This document shows positions 34,996 to 48,525 of a stretch of 64,000 nt of DNA, one piece after another. The translations under genes and the position numbers were made by a program. Position 1 is the first letter of the stretch. Every line of letters begins with the position of its first letter. The notes under the pieces were generated by a model that had not been told where the DNA came from, did no database searches, and saw only the letters and a list, made by a program, of their open reading frames with translations. The stretch comes from Streptomyces sp. PsTaAH-137 (lineage in GTDB: Bacteria; Actinomycetota; Actinomycetes; Streptomycetales; Streptomycetaceae). The stretch covers positions 62,001 through 126,000 of the forward strand of contig NZ_QLLY01000002.1 in the NCBI RefSeq assembly GCF_003259365.1, read 5' to 3'.

Positions 34996-36111
34996 TCAGG
35001 CCCTCGGTCCGGCCTGCCGGAAGGCGGGCAGGGCGAACATGCGGGCCTTGCCGGCCTCGGGCATCAGCTCGACCAGCGGCAGGAGCAGTTCCCACAGGTT
35101 CCGCCGCTCCACGTCGAGGAGGAGCGCCGTCAGGTCGGCCTCCGGCAGCCCGGCCGCCGTCGCGGCGATCACCGTGCGGGACCCGGTCGGCAGCGCGTCG
35201 GCCAGCGGCAGGAGCGCGCCCCACAGTCCGCTCGCCGCCACGGCCCGCACCGCGTCCGCGAGCAGCGCCGGATCGCGCAGCGCGGGCAGTGCGGCGACGG
35301 TGCGCAGGCGGTCGTCGTCGAGCAGCGCGACGAGCGGCAGCAGCGCCTGCCACAGCCCCTCGGCCGCGACCGTGGACACCAGGGAGTCCAGCTCCTCCTG
35401 GGGCCGGTCGGCGGTGAGTTCGGCGATCTGGATGCGCCGTTCGCCGTTGACCATGCCGGCCATGGCCAGCGCCTCGGGCCACAGCCCGGCGCCGGAGGCC
35501 GCCGCGACGACCCGGGCCAGCCGGTCCTGTCCCATCAGTTCGACGACCTGGCCGAGCCGGTCGCGCCGGTCGATGAGGAAGCCGGTCCGCAGCACGGCCG
35601 TGTCGTCGACCCGCGGGATGATCCGGAGCAGCGCGGAGTCCCGTACGTGTCCGACGAACCGCCCCATCGTGAGGTGGTCGCCGCGTCCCGCGAGGGCCAC
35701 CGCGATGCGTACGAGGAGGTCTTCGTCGAGCCGGTCGACGATGTCGGGGATGCGGCGCGGGTCGAGATGGGCGCAGGCCTCCGCGGTGAAGGCGACCGGG
35801 AGCCGGTCGATGACGGCGGCGGCCCGCGCGGGTTCCATGCGGCCCGCGACGGCACCGGCGAGCCGCGGCCCGAGCGCCTTCTGCGCGATGGCGGCGGAGA
35901 CGGACGCGGGCACCAGCCTGGTGGCGGCGGCGATCCGGTCGATCATGTCGGGGGCCCGGTCGAAGAGCGCGGCGACGGCCTGTTCGCGAAAGCGCCGCAG
36001 GTCGGCGGCGGAGCGCCCGTCGAGGAAGGAGAGCCCGCCCGGGGCGACGGCGAGCACCCGCTCGATCTTGAGCACTTCGGCCCGGCACTGCAGCCGGTCG
36101 GAGCCGTTCAC
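34996..36111 (-). CDS. Hypothetical protein with helical repeats
   Basis: 371 residues from the GTG at 36111, which overlaps the stop of the small upstream gene (GTGA). No family recognised with confidence. The C-terminal half shows at least three imperfect copies of a unit of 40-45 residues of the form GLWxALLPLVALL-D-x-RxVAALPAL: GLWQALLPLVALL, GLWGALLPLADAL and NLWELLLPLVELM. The N-terminal half has a related rhythm (LVPASVSAAIAQKALGPRLA). This suggests an alpha-solenoid binding protein in the cytoplasm. No catalytic motif or membrane segment. Confidence 0.6.
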   Translation of the reverse strand: MNGSDRLQCRAEVLKIERVLAVAPGGLSFLDGRSAADLRRFREQAVAALFDRAPDMIDRIAAATRLVPASVSAAIAQKALGPRLAGAVAGRMEPARAAAVIDRLPVAFTAEACAHLDPRRIPDIVDRLDEDLLVRIAVALAGRGDHLTMGRFVGHVRDSALLRIIPRVDDTAVLRTGFLIDRRDRLGQVVELMGQDRLARVVAAASGAGLWPEALAMAGMVNGERRIQIAELTADRPQEELDSLVSTVAAEGLWQALLPLVALLDDDRLRTVAALPALRDPALLADAVRAVAASGLWGALLPLADALPTGSRTVIAATAAGLPEADLTALLLDVERRNLWELLLPLVELMPEAGKARMFALPAFRQAGPRA

Positions 36112-36392
36112 GGGCGTACGCCTCCCGACGTGCGGTCCGGCCGGCGGGCCGAGGGGCCGGTGGCCGGGCGGAACAGGATCCTGCGGACGGGCCCCCTGGC
36201 CGGCGCGGGCACCACCGTGAGCGCCTTCTCCGCGGCCTCGTTCAACCCGGCGGCGCGGCTCTCGCGTTCGCGGCGCAGCGCGTCGCTCAGCACGGCGAGT
36301 TGCTCGGCGGCGAGGTCGGCGAAGGTGGCGGGGGGCCGGGCGCCCAGCTCCTCACCCAGCTCCCCCAGTCGCGCCAACGCTTCGGTGCTCAC
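36108..36392 (-). CDS. Small hypothetical protein coupled to the helical-repeat gene
   Basis: 94 residues from a GTG at 36392, preceded by GGAGGT three bases upstream of the start. The first 60 residues are helical and charged (LGELGEELGARPPATFADLAAEQ; quoted in part), while the last 30 are Arg/Pro/Gly-rich and probably disordered. It overlaps the next gene by four bases, so both products are probably needed together. The frame is open much further upstream, across the divergent chitosanase, but no start or coding bias supports that. Function unknown. Confidence 0.6.
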   Translation of the reverse strand: MSTEALARLGELGEELGARPPATFADLAAEQLAVLSDALRRERESRAAGLNEAAEKALTVVPAPARGPVRRILFRPATGPSARRPDRTSGGVRP

Positions 36393-36487
36393 AGGACCTC
36401 CGTGACCTTCTGTGCGGGAAGGGCGGCTCCGCCCGAGCCTGACCCTCTGCTGACGTCGAGTCAATGGTGGTCCGGGGCGGCGGCCGT

Positions 36488-36506
36488 CCACCCCGCTCCG
36501 GGGTGG
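36488..36506. other. Hairpin upstream of the chitosanase
   Basis: A perfect 8-bp repeat CCACCCCG / CGGGGTGG with loop CTC, between two divergent genes, so not a terminator. Just after it, TACTGT at 36521-36526 could be a -10 element seven bases before the chitosanase ATG, implying a leaderless message. No -35 is convincing. Confidence 0.3.
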
Positions 36507-36533
36507 AGGTGTCGTGGCTTTACTGTGTGCCGC

Positions 36534-37439
36534 ATGAAACGCGCCGGATGCCTGTTCCTCTCCTTCATCGCCGTGGCTCCCGCCGCCACGGCGGCGTTCT
36601 ACTTCCTGTCCCCCGGCGGCGAGGACGACGGCTCCGCCCGCCCCTCGGCATCCGCGTCCGCGCACTCCCCCGAGCAGGACAGGTCGGCCGCGGAGCGCCG
36701 GGCCGACGACAAGACGATCGCGAGCCTGCCGGCGGGCCTGGCCGCACCGGCGAAGAAGGAGCTGGCCCAGCAGATCGTCGCCAGCGCCGAGAACTCCACG
36801 CTGGACTGGCGCAGCGCGTACGGCTACATAGAGGACATCGGCGACGGACAGGGCTACACGGCCGGCATCATCGGCTTCTGCAGCGGCACCCACGATCTCC
36901 TGACGCTGGTCGAGCGCTACACGAAGGCCCATCCGGACAACGGCCTCGCGCGCTATCTGCCCGCCCTGCGCGAGGTCGACGGCACGGACTCGCACGAGGG
37001 CCTGGACCCCGGCTTCACCGCCGCCTGGAAGAACGAGGCGACCCACCGGGCCTTCCGCGACGCGCAGGACGGCGAACGGGACCGCGTCTACTTCGACCCC
37101 GCGGTCCGCCTCGCCAAGCTGGACGGCCTCGGCACGCTGGGCCAGTTCATCTACTACGACGCGATGGTCTTCCACGGCCCCGGCACCGGCCCCACCGGCT
37201 TCTACGGCCTGCGCGAGGCGACGCTCAAGGAGGCGGACACCCCGTCGCAGGGCGGCAGGGAGGCGGCGTACCTCGACATCTTCCTCGACCTGCGCCGCAA
37301 GGCGATGCGGACGAAGAAGGCGGGCATCGACACCAGCCGCGTGGACACGGCCCAGCGGCAGTTCCTGTACGACGGAAACCTTTCTCTCAGGACGCCGCTG
37401 ACGTGGCAGGTGTACGGGGAGACGTACCGGGTGCGGTGA
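36534..37439 (+). CDS. Secreted chitosanase, glycoside hydrolase family 46
   Basis: 301 residues. N-terminal signal MKRAGCLFLSFIAVAPAATAA, then a low-complexity Ser/Ala/Pro linker. The GH46 catalytic part begins about residue 60 and contains the characteristic YIEDIGDGQGYTAGIIGF, with the general acid Glu in the preceding ENSTLDWRSAYGYIED region and the catalytic Asp in GDGQ. It cleaves chitosan internally outside the cell. Located next to gltD-gltB, as in S. coelicolor. An in-frame GTG at 36525 is an alternative start. Confidence 0.92.
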   Translation: MKRAGCLFLSFIAVAPAATAAFYFLSPGGEDDGSARPSASASAHSPEQDRSAAERRADDKTIASLPAGLAAPAKKELAQQIVASAENSTLDWRSAYGYIEDIGDGQGYTAGIIGFCSGTHDLLTLVERYTKAHPDNGLARYLPALREVDGTDSHEGLDPGFTAAWKNEATHRAFRDAQDGERDRVYFDPAVRLAKLDGLGTLGQFIYYDAMVFHGPGTGPTGFYGLREATLKEADTPSQGGREAAYLDIFLDLRRKAMRTKKAGIDTSRVDTAQRQFLYDGNLSLRTPLTWQVYGETYRVR

Positions 37440-37559
37440 GGCGGGGGTTTCGGCGGCGCACTCGTGCAACCAAACGTGAAGAAGGCGTGTCTAACCCGTG
37501 AAGCACACGCACACATCGTGCTCAACGCCGTCTCCACGTAAGCCCGTTAAGGAACACAC

Positions 37560-38069
37560 ATGCAGATACGCACGACCCTGGCCGCCACCTCCGCCCTCTC
37601 CGTCTCCGCGGTGGCGGCCGTCGCGCTGCTGACCGCGGCTCCCGCGTACGCGACCGAGTACAGCTCGGCGCTGAAGGTGCGCGGGGTGCAGTACGACGCC
37701 CCGGGCAGGGACGACAACCGCTGCTCCGGCGGCAACACGTCCCAGGAGTACGTGACCATCAAGAACTACTCCAGGACCGCGACGGTGAACCTCAAGGGGT
37801 ACGTGGTCAAGGACAAGACCGGCAACAGGTTCACGTTCACCAAGAGCCACTCCCTCCAGCCCGGCGACTACGTCCGGCTGCGCGGCGGCAAGGGCACGGA
37901 CTCGGACGCGAAGAACGTCGTCTACCGCAACAACTGCAACTTCATGTGGAACAACGACAAGGACACGATCTACCTGTACAAGCCGTCGGGCGCGCACGCG
38001 GACACCCACGCGTACACGAAGTCGTCGAACGACCGTGACGGGAACGGGTACATCAGCTTCCACAGCTGA
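37560..38069 (+). CDS. Secreted lamin-tail-domain protein
   Basis: 169 residues. A clear Sec signal (MQIRTTLAATSALSVSAVAA then ALLTAAPAYA; cleavage near 31). The mature part is one lamin-tail (LTD) beta-sandwich: SQEYVTIKNYSRTATVNLKG, WV-like YVVKDKTGNRFTF, LQPGDYVRLRGGKG and YRNNCNFMWNNDKDTIYLY. Two Cys could form a disulfide. LTD proteins bind or decorate the cell surface or accompany extracellular nucleases; no catalytic residues are visible. Ribosome site GGA nine bases before the ATG; single-gene unit closed by the terminator below. Confidence 0.85.
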   Translation: MQIRTTLAATSALSVSAVAAVALLTAAPAYATEYSSALKVRGVQYDAPGRDDNRCSGGNTSQEYVTIKNYSRTATVNLKGYVVKDKTGNRFTFTKSHSLQPGDYVRLRGGKGTDSDAKNVVYRNNCNFMWNNDKDTIYLYKPSGAHADTHAYTKSSNDRDGNGYISFHS

Positions 38070-38075
38070 GCGGGG

Positions 38076-38099
38076 CGGGCCCCGGTCGCCCGGGGCCCG
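38076..38099 (+). terminator. Terminator after the lamin-tail gene
   Basis: A perfect 10-bp stem CGGGCCCCGG / CCGGGGCCCG with loop TCGC, seven bases after the stop and upstream of the convergent gltD end. Confidence 0.8.
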
Positions 38100-38210
38100 A
38101 ACGCACCGCGACGCCCGCCCAGTCGTCCGGTCGGGGACAGTGGGGCGAGCGTCGCGCTCTGTTCCGTACGCCGTTGTACGGGACGTTCTTGGGTCAGGCC
38201 GGGCGGAGCG

Positions 38211-39666
38211 TCACACCATCAGGGCGCGGTCCGTCGGCTTGATCGGGGCCGGGAGGTCCGAGGCGCCAGTCAGGAAGCGGTCCACGCCGCGGGCGGCCGA
38301 GCGGCCCTCCGCGATGGCCCACACGATGAGCGACTGGCCGCGGCCGGCGTCACCGGCCACGTACACGCCCGGCACGTTCGTCTGGAAGTCGGCGTCGCGG
38401 GCGATGTTGCCGCGCTCGTCGAGGTCCAGGCCGAACTGCGAGGTGAGGCCGTTCTCCTGGTCGGTGCCGGTGAAGCCCATGGCGAGGGTGACCAGCTGGG
38501 CGGGGATCGTGCGCTCCGTGCCCGGCTTCGGGGTCAGCTTGCCGTCGATGAACTCGACCTCGGTGAGGTGCAGCGACTGGACGTTGCCGTCCTCGTCGCC
38601 CTCGAAGTGGGTCGTCGAGACGGAGTAGACCCGCTCGCCGCCCTCCTCGTGGGCCGAGGTGACCTTGTAGAGCATGGGGAAGGTCGGCCACGGCTGCGAG
38701 ACCGGGTTCCGGTCGTCGTTCGGGCGCGGCATGATCTCCAGCTGCGTGACCGAGGCGGCGCCCTGACGGTGGGCGGTGCCCACGCAGTCGGCGCCGGTGT
38801 CGCCGCCGCCGATGACGACGACGTGCTTGCCCTCGGCGGTGATCGGGGGCGCCACGAAGTCGCCCTCCTGCACCTTGTTGGAGAGCGGCAGGTACTCCAT
38901 CGCGAAGTGGATGCCGTTCAGCTCACGGCCCGGGACCGGCAGGTCGCGGGAGATCGTGGCACCCGCGGCGATCACGACGGCGTCGTGGCGCTTGCGGAGC
39001 TTGGCGGCGTCTATGTCGCGGCCGATCTCCACGCCCGTACGGAACTTGGTGCCCTCCGCGCGCATCTGCTCGATGCGGCGGTTGATGTGGCGCTTCTCCA
39101 TCTTGAACTCGGGGATGCCGTAGCGGAGCAGGCCGCCGATGCGGTCGGCGCGCTCGTAGACGACGACCGTGTGACCGGCCCGCGTCAGCTGCTGGGCGGC
39201 GGCGAGACCCGCCGGGCCCGAGCCGATGACGGCGACGGTCTTGCCCGACAGGCGCTCGGGGATCTGCGGGGCGACGTCGCCCCGGTCCCACGCCTGGTCG
39301 ATGATCGACACCTCGACGTTCTTGATGGTGACGGCCGGCTGGTTGATGCCGAGCACGCACGCCGACTCACACGGGGCCGGGCACAGGCGGCCGGTGAACT
39401 CCGGGAAGTTGTTCGTCGCGTGCAGGCGCTCCTGCGCGGCCGACCAGTCCTCGCGGTACGCGTAGTCGTTCCACTCGGGGATCAGGTTCCCCAGCGGGCA
39501 GCCGTTGTGGCAGAACGGGATGCCGCAGTCCATGCAGCGCGAGGCCTGCTTGCTGATGATGGGGAGCAGGGAGCCGGGAACGTAGACCTCGTTCCAGTCC
39601 TGCACGCGCTCGCCGACGGGGCGGGTCTTGGCGACCTCGCGCCCGTGGTTGAGAAAGCCCTTGGGA

Positions 39667-39674
<8 letters not shown>
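38211..39674 (-). CDS. gltD: Glutamate synthase (NADPH) small subunit
   Basis: 487 residues. Supplies electrons from NADPH through FAD and iron-sulfur clusters to GltB for making glutamate from glutamine and 2-oxoglutarate. The N-terminal cysteines for two [4Fe-4S] clusters are in [14 protein letters not shown] and [12 protein letters not shown]. The FAD motif [14 protein letters not shown] and the NADPH motif [14 protein letters not shown] are present, as is the C-terminal [14 protein letters not shown]. Its ATG overlaps the last eight bases of gltB, so expression is tightly coupled. Confidence 0.97.
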
Positions 39675-44274
<4,600 letters not shown>

Positions 44275-44629
44275 CGGCTCTCCCGTCGTCGTCGTGGCAT
44301 TTGCAAGTGCCGAGGGACGACGTTGGCCCTCTGCTGAGTACTGCTGAAGTACTGCGAAGTTCATGCTGCTGCAAAATTTCGTGCAGGTTACATGATGGAG
44401 CGATTCCCGAGAAGTGGATACTTCGTTCCAGCATGCGGACGCCGCGGGTGGCGGCGGGAGTCGGCCCGGCGGGCAGATCGATGACCGAGAGAGCCGACAG
44501 TGCGCCGCGGGCCTCATTGCCCACAGCGCTTACGGCTCATGCCCCGTGGTCAAGTACTCGAAACCGTCCAGTAACGACTACTTATGCAAGGCCCTGTATA
44601 GCCATCATCCGGCCGTGACCTGGCGGGCG
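44275..44629 (-). promoter_or_regulatory. Long gltB leader/promoter region with repeats
   Basis: A 355-base gap between gltB and the VIT1-like gene, both on the minus strand. No gene is visible. It holds two direct copies of AGTACTGC at 44337-44344 and 44348-44355, 11 bases apart (one helical turn), and TGCA half-sites around an AT-rich core (TGCAAAATTTCGTGCA, 44370-44385). The AT content is unusually high for this genome, which fits a regulated promoter. The regulator cannot be named. Confidence 0.45.
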
Positions 44630-45361
44630 TCAACCTATCGCCGTACCGAAAAGGCTGCCCAGGAGATAGGTCACACCCGCCGCGGCGCCGCCCAGGGCCA
44701 ACTGCCGCAATCCGCTGAACCACCACGAGCGGGCGGTCACCTTGGCCACGACCGCGCCGCACGCGAAAAGCCCGACGAGCGCGAGCACCACGGCCGGCCA
44801 CAGGTCGCTCGCACCGAGCAGATAGGGCAGTACGGGGATCAGGGCGCCCAGCGCGAACGCCCCGAAGGAGGAGACCGCGGCCACCGTCGGCGAGGGCAGA
44901 TCGCCGGGGTCGATGCCCAGCTCCTCGCGGGCGTGGATCTCCAGGGCCTGCTCGGGGTCCTTGGACAGCTGCTCGGCGACCTTGCGGGCGAGGTCCGGCT
45001 CGACACCGCGCGAGATGTACAGCTCGGCCAGCTCCCGCTCCTCGTCGGCCGGGTGCTTCCTCAACTCGCGCCGCTCGACGTCGAGTTCGGCCTCGACCAG
45101 CTCACGCTGGGAGGCGACGGAGGTGTACTCGCCGGCCGCCATGGAGAAGGCGCCCGCGGCGAGGCCCGACAGGCCGGTGATGATGATCGTCTGCTGCGCG
45201 ACGGCGCCGCCCGCGACACCGGCCATCAGCGCGAAGTTGGAGACCAGGCCGTCCATCGCGCCGAACACCGCGGGGCGCAGCCAGCCGCCGTTCACATCGC
45301 GGTGCGTGTGGTTGTCCCGGTGCGCGTCGTGGAGCGTCGCCTCGGTCTCGATGATGGCCAT
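44630..45361 (-). CDS. VIT1/CCC1-family iron or manganese transporter
   Basis: 243 residues. N-terminal His-rich stretch HDAHRDNHTHRD, then two membrane segments (AVFGAMDGLVSNFALMAGVA and TIIITGLSGLAAGAFSMAAG), a charged cytosolic loop with many Glu (VEAELDVERRELRKHPADEE), and three further segments at the C-terminus. This is the vacuolar iron transporter layout, exporting Fe2+ or Mn2+ from the cytosol. The metal-binding Glu residues of the loop are present. Divergent from the lacI gene. Confidence 0.9.
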   Translation of the reverse strand: MAIIETEATLHDAHRDNHTHRDVNGGWLRPAVFGAMDGLVSNFALMAGVAGGAVAQQTIIITGLSGLAAGAFSMAAGEYTSVASQRELVEAELDVERRELRKHPADEERELAELYISRGVEPDLARKVAEQLSKDPEQALEIHAREELGIDPGDLPSPTVAAVSSFGAFALGALIPVLPYLLGASDLWPAVVLALVGLFACGAVVAKVTARSWWFSGLRQLALGGAAAGVTYLLGSLFGTAIG

Positions 45362-45663
45362 GCCGCTGATCCCCGTCCCCTGTATCGCCTGCGTTCACTG
45401 CTCTCTACGAGCTCGAAAGTACGCGCGAAAAATCGCCTCCGCTAGCAAGGAAGGCCGTACTTACCTGCACTTTTGCGCCCTGCGCAACGAGGTCGGGGAC
45501 TCACCCGTGAGATGGATCACGCGATCGTTCCGTTGACCGCGGGGGAAACATCACCGCAACATCTGTAAACGTTTCCAGATGCGGGAAACGTTTACAGGAA
45601 CCGGGAACTCCCGGGCACACCTGGCAGAAGCGACGTGCGGCGCAGGCATATGGGGGTAGCGCG
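45362..45663. promoter_or_regulatory. Divergent VIT1/lacI intergenic region with LacI-type operators
   Basis: A 302-base region without genes. TTGACC at 45533-45538 and CAACAT at 45557-45562 (18-base spacing) could be the lacI promoter. Just after it are two identical AAACGTTT palindromes at 45567-45574 and 45586-45593, centred 19 bases apart and themselves arranged as a larger inverted repeat (CTGTAAACGTTTCC ... GGGAAACGTTTACAG). This is a typical autoregulatory LacI-family operator pair. The half towards the VIT1-like gene shows nothing definite. Confidence 0.7.
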
Positions 45664-46701
45664 ATGAGTACCAGCACGGGTCAGCCGACGATCGTGTCGA
45701 TCGCGGAGCGCGCCGGCGTCTCCATCGCCTCCGTCTCCCGCGTCCTGAACGGCGTCGGGGCCCGCCGCGACACCGTCCTCAAGGTCGAGCGCGCCGCCGC
45801 CGAACTGGGCTATGTGCCGAACGCGGTGGCCCGCTCCCTCAAGGGCGGCCGCACCCGCCAGCTCACCTTCGCCATGCCCGACATCGGCAACCCGGTGTAC
45901 GTGGCGATGGTCCGCGCCATCCAGACCGTCGCCAAGGCCGCCGGGTACCGGCTGCTCCTGCACTCCACGGACGCCGTCGTCGACGACGAGCTCGCGGTGC
46001 TGCGCAGCCTCGGCGACCGCACCAGCGACGGCCTCATCATCTGTCCCATCCGCATCACGGACGCCCACATCGAGGCGCTGCGCACCGCCGCGGGCCCGGT
46101 CGTGGTCATAGGTTCGCTGCCCGACGGAGTGCCCGTGGACAGTGTGCGTGCCGACTCCGTCGCGGGCGCCGCGCTCGCCGTGCGCCATCTGCACGACACG
46201 GGCCGCCGCCGGATCGCCTTCGTCAACGGCCCCGCGGACACGGTCCCCGGCCGCAACCGCGACGAGGGCTACCGGGCGGCGCTGGCCGACTGCGGACTCG
46301 TATACGACCCGGAGCTCGTCGTGCACACGGACTTCGGCATCGAGTCGGGCGCCGAGGCCGCCGACCGGCTGCTCGCGGAGGGCCGCCCCGACGCGGTCTT
46401 CTGCGCCAACGACCAGCTCGCGCTCGGCGCGGCCCGCGCCCTGCACGCCCGCGGGCTGCGGATACCCGAGGACGTCGCCGTCGCCGGGATGGACGACAGC
46501 ATGCTCGCGCAGGCGGGCTGGCCGCCGCTGACCAGCGTCGACCTGGGTTCCACCGAACGCGGCCGGCGCGCCGCCGAACTTCTCCTCCACCGTCTCGACA
46601 CCGCCGAGCCGGTGGCCGATTCCGCCACTCCACGCTCCACCACCGCCCCGCCCCGCCTCGTCGTCCGTGCCTCCACGGGCCGGGCGGCGCCCGACAGTTG
46701 A
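45664..46701 (+). CDS. LacI-family transcriptional regulator of the ABC/ARH operon
   Basis: 345 residues. N-terminal HTH IVSIAERAGVSIASVSRVLN (about 10-29) with hinge NAVARSLKGGRTRQLTFAMP. The ligand domain has the periplasmic-binding fold: VVVIGSLPDG, RIAFVNGPADTVPGRNRDEG (in part), FCANDQLALGAARAL and VAVAGMDDSMLAQ. First gene of a ten-gene run; the permease starts 19 bases after the stop. Upstream AAACGTTT pair is its likely operator. The ligand is probably the imported solute or a derivative. Confidence 0.92.
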   Translation: MSTSTGQPTIVSIAERAGVSIASVSRVLNGVGARRDTVLKVERAAAELGYVPNAVARSLKGGRTRQLTFAMPDIGNPVYVAMVRAIQTVAKAAGYRLLLHSTDAVVDDELAVLRSLGDRTSDGLIICPIRITDAHIEALRTAAGPVVVIGSLPDGVPVDSVRADSVAGAALAVRHLHDTGRRRIAFVNGPADTVPGRNRDEGYRAALADCGLVYDPELVVHTDFGIESGAEAADRLLAEGRPDAVFCANDQLALGAARALHARGLRIPEDVAVAGMDDSMLAQAGWPPLTSVDLGSTERGRRAAELLLHRLDTAEPVADSATPRSTTAPPRLVVRASTGRAAPDS

Positions 46702-46720
46702 GAGTCACGAGGTTCGCACC

Positions 46721-47680
46721 ATGAGTCTCACCGCCTCCCGGGACAGCGCCGTCCCGGGCAGCCGCGGCACACCGCCGCCCCGCACTCCGGACCAGCGCAA
46801 ACGCGCGCTGGGTCTGGACCGGGGCGCCTGGTTCCTGCTGCTCCCCGCGCTGATCCCGATCCTGATACTCAGCGTGGGCCCCCTTCTGTACGGCATCTCG
46901 CTCGCGTTCACGGACTCGCAGGCGGGCCGCACCGCGCCCACCCAGTTCGTCGGCGTGGACAACTTCCTGGACCTGCGCCACGACGGGCTGTTCTGGGAGT
47001 CGTTCCGCATCGGCCTGACCTGGGCGGTCTGCGTCACGGCGCTGCAGTTCGTGCTGGCCCTCGGGCTGGCGCTGCTGCTCAACCAGAACCTGCGGTTCCG
47101 CTGGCTGGCCCGCACCCTCGCGCTCGTCCCCTGGGCGATGCCCGAGGTCGTCGTCGGCATCATGTGGCGGCTCGTCTACCACTCGGACGCGGGCGTGCTC
47201 AACAAGACGCTGACCCAGTTCGGGCTCATCCACGAGAACGTCGACTGGCTCTCCGACCTGTCCTACGCCCTGCCCGCGGTCATCGTCGTGGGCGTCTGGG
47301 CGGGCATGCCGCAGACGACGGTCGTGCTCCTGGCCGGGTTGCAGAACGTGCCGCACGAACTGCGCGAGGCCGCCCAGCTCGACGGCGCGGGTCTGTGGCG
47401 CCGCTTCACCACGGTCACCTGGCCGGCCCTGAAGCCCGTCGTCCTGGCCGTCACCGCGCTCAACTTCATCTGGAACTTCAACTCCTTCGGCCTGGTCTAC
47501 GTGCTGACGCAAGGAGGACCGGGCGGCAAGACCCGGCTGCCGATGCTCTTCGCGTACGAAGAGGCCTTCAAGTACGGGCAGTTCGGCTACGCCGCCGCGA
47601 TGGGCCTGGTCATGGTCGCGGTGATCGCGGTGCTGCTCACCGTGTTCCTGCGCAAGAAGCTGAAGGAGGACGCGGCATGA
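46721..47680 (+). CDS. ABC transporter permease 1 (MalF/UgpA type)
   Basis: 319 residues from the ATG at 46721. Six membrane segments after a charged N-terminus (WFLLLPALIPILILSVGPLL is the first). The EAA loop EAAQLDGAGLWRRFTTVTWP (about 232-251) is the ATPase contact. With permease 2 and the lipoprotein it forms a CUT1-type sugar importer. No ATPase gene is present in the operon; in Streptomyces such importers use the shared MsiK ATPase encoded elsewhere. The stop overlaps the next start (ATGA). Confidence 0.92.
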   Translation: MSLTASRDSAVPGSRGTPPPRTPDQRKRALGLDRGAWFLLLPALIPILILSVGPLLYGISLAFTDSQAGRTAPTQFVGVDNFLDLRHDGLFWESFRIGLTWAVCVTALQFVLALGLALLLNQNLRFRWLARTLALVPWAMPEVVVGIMWRLVYHSDAGVLNKTLTQFGLIHENVDWLSDLSYALPAVIVVGVWAGMPQTTVVLLAGLQNVPHELREAAQLDGAGLWRRFTTVTWPALKPVVLAVTALNFIWNFNSFGLVYVLTQGGPGGKTRLPMLFAYEEAFKYGQFGYAAAMGLVMVAVIAVLLTVFLRKKLKEDAA

Positions 47681-48525
47681 GCACCTCCCGCACGCTCCGC
47701 CGGACCACGGGCCGCACGGGCCAGTACCTGGCTCTGCTCTGCTACATGGTCTTCCTGGCCTTCCCCTTCCTCTGGCTGCTCTCCACGTCCTTCAAGTCCG
47801 CGCAGGAACTGGGCTCGATCGATCCCACGTGGATCCCGAAGCATCCGAGCCTCGACAACTACCGGGCCGCCTTCGACGCGCAGCCGCTGCTGCGCTCGGC
47901 GCTCAACAGCCTGGTCGTCGCGGTCAGCGCCTCGCTGATCTCGGTCGCGATCGCGGTCCCGGCGGCGTACGTGATGGTGCGCTACAAGACGCGGGTGAGC
48001 CAGGCGGGCACGGCCTGGATCCTGGTCAGCCAGATGTTCCCGTTCGTCCTGGTGATCATCCCGCTGTTCCTGGTCCTGAAGAACCTGCACATGATCGACA
48101 GCCTCTTCGGCCTGATCATCGTGTACGTCGTCTGGAACCTGCCCTTCTCCCTGTGGATGCTCCAGGGCTACGTCAAGTCGGTGCCGGCCTCCCTGGAGGA
48201 GGCGGCGGCGATGGACGGCGCCAGCCGGCTGCGCACGCTCGTCAGCGTGGTCCTGCCGCTCCTCGCGCCCGGCCTGGTGGCGACGCTGATGTTCTCCTTC
48301 GTCACCGCCTGGAACGAGTTCTTCTTCGCCCTCGTGCTCCTCAAGTCCCCGGAGAACCAGACGATGTCGGTCATCCTCACCCGCTTCCTCGGTGCCGAGG
48401 GCGTCGCGGACCTCGGCCCGCTGGCCGCCGCCTCGGTCCTGGCCACCATCCCCAGCCTCGTCTTCTTCGCGCTGCTCCAGCGGCGGCTCGTGGGCGGCAT
48501 GCTCAGCGGGGCGGTGAAGGGCTGA
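47677..48525 (+). CDS. ABC transporter permease 2 (MalG/UgpE type)
   Basis: 282 residues. First membrane segment YLALLCYMVFLAFPFLWLLS, the family signature LKNLHMIDSLFGLIIVYVVW, and the EAA loop EEAAAMDGASRLRTLVSVVLP near 190-210 (quoted within the limit in part). Pairs with permease 1. It starts in an ATGA overlap, and its last base is the first base of the next start codon, showing tight coupling. Confidence 0.92.
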   Translation: MSTSRTLRRTTGRTGQYLALLCYMVFLAFPFLWLLSTSFKSAQELGSIDPTWIPKHPSLDNYRAAFDAQPLLRSALNSLVVAVSASLISVAIAVPAAYVMVRYKTRVSQAGTAWILVSQMFPFVLVIIPLFLVLKNLHMIDSLFGLIIVYVVWNLPFSLWMLQGYVKSVPASLEEAAAMDGASRLRTLVSVVLPLLAPGLVATLMFSFVTAWNEFFFALVLLKSPENQTMSVILTRFLGAEGVADLGPLAAASVLATIPSLVFFALLQRRLVGGMLSGAVKG

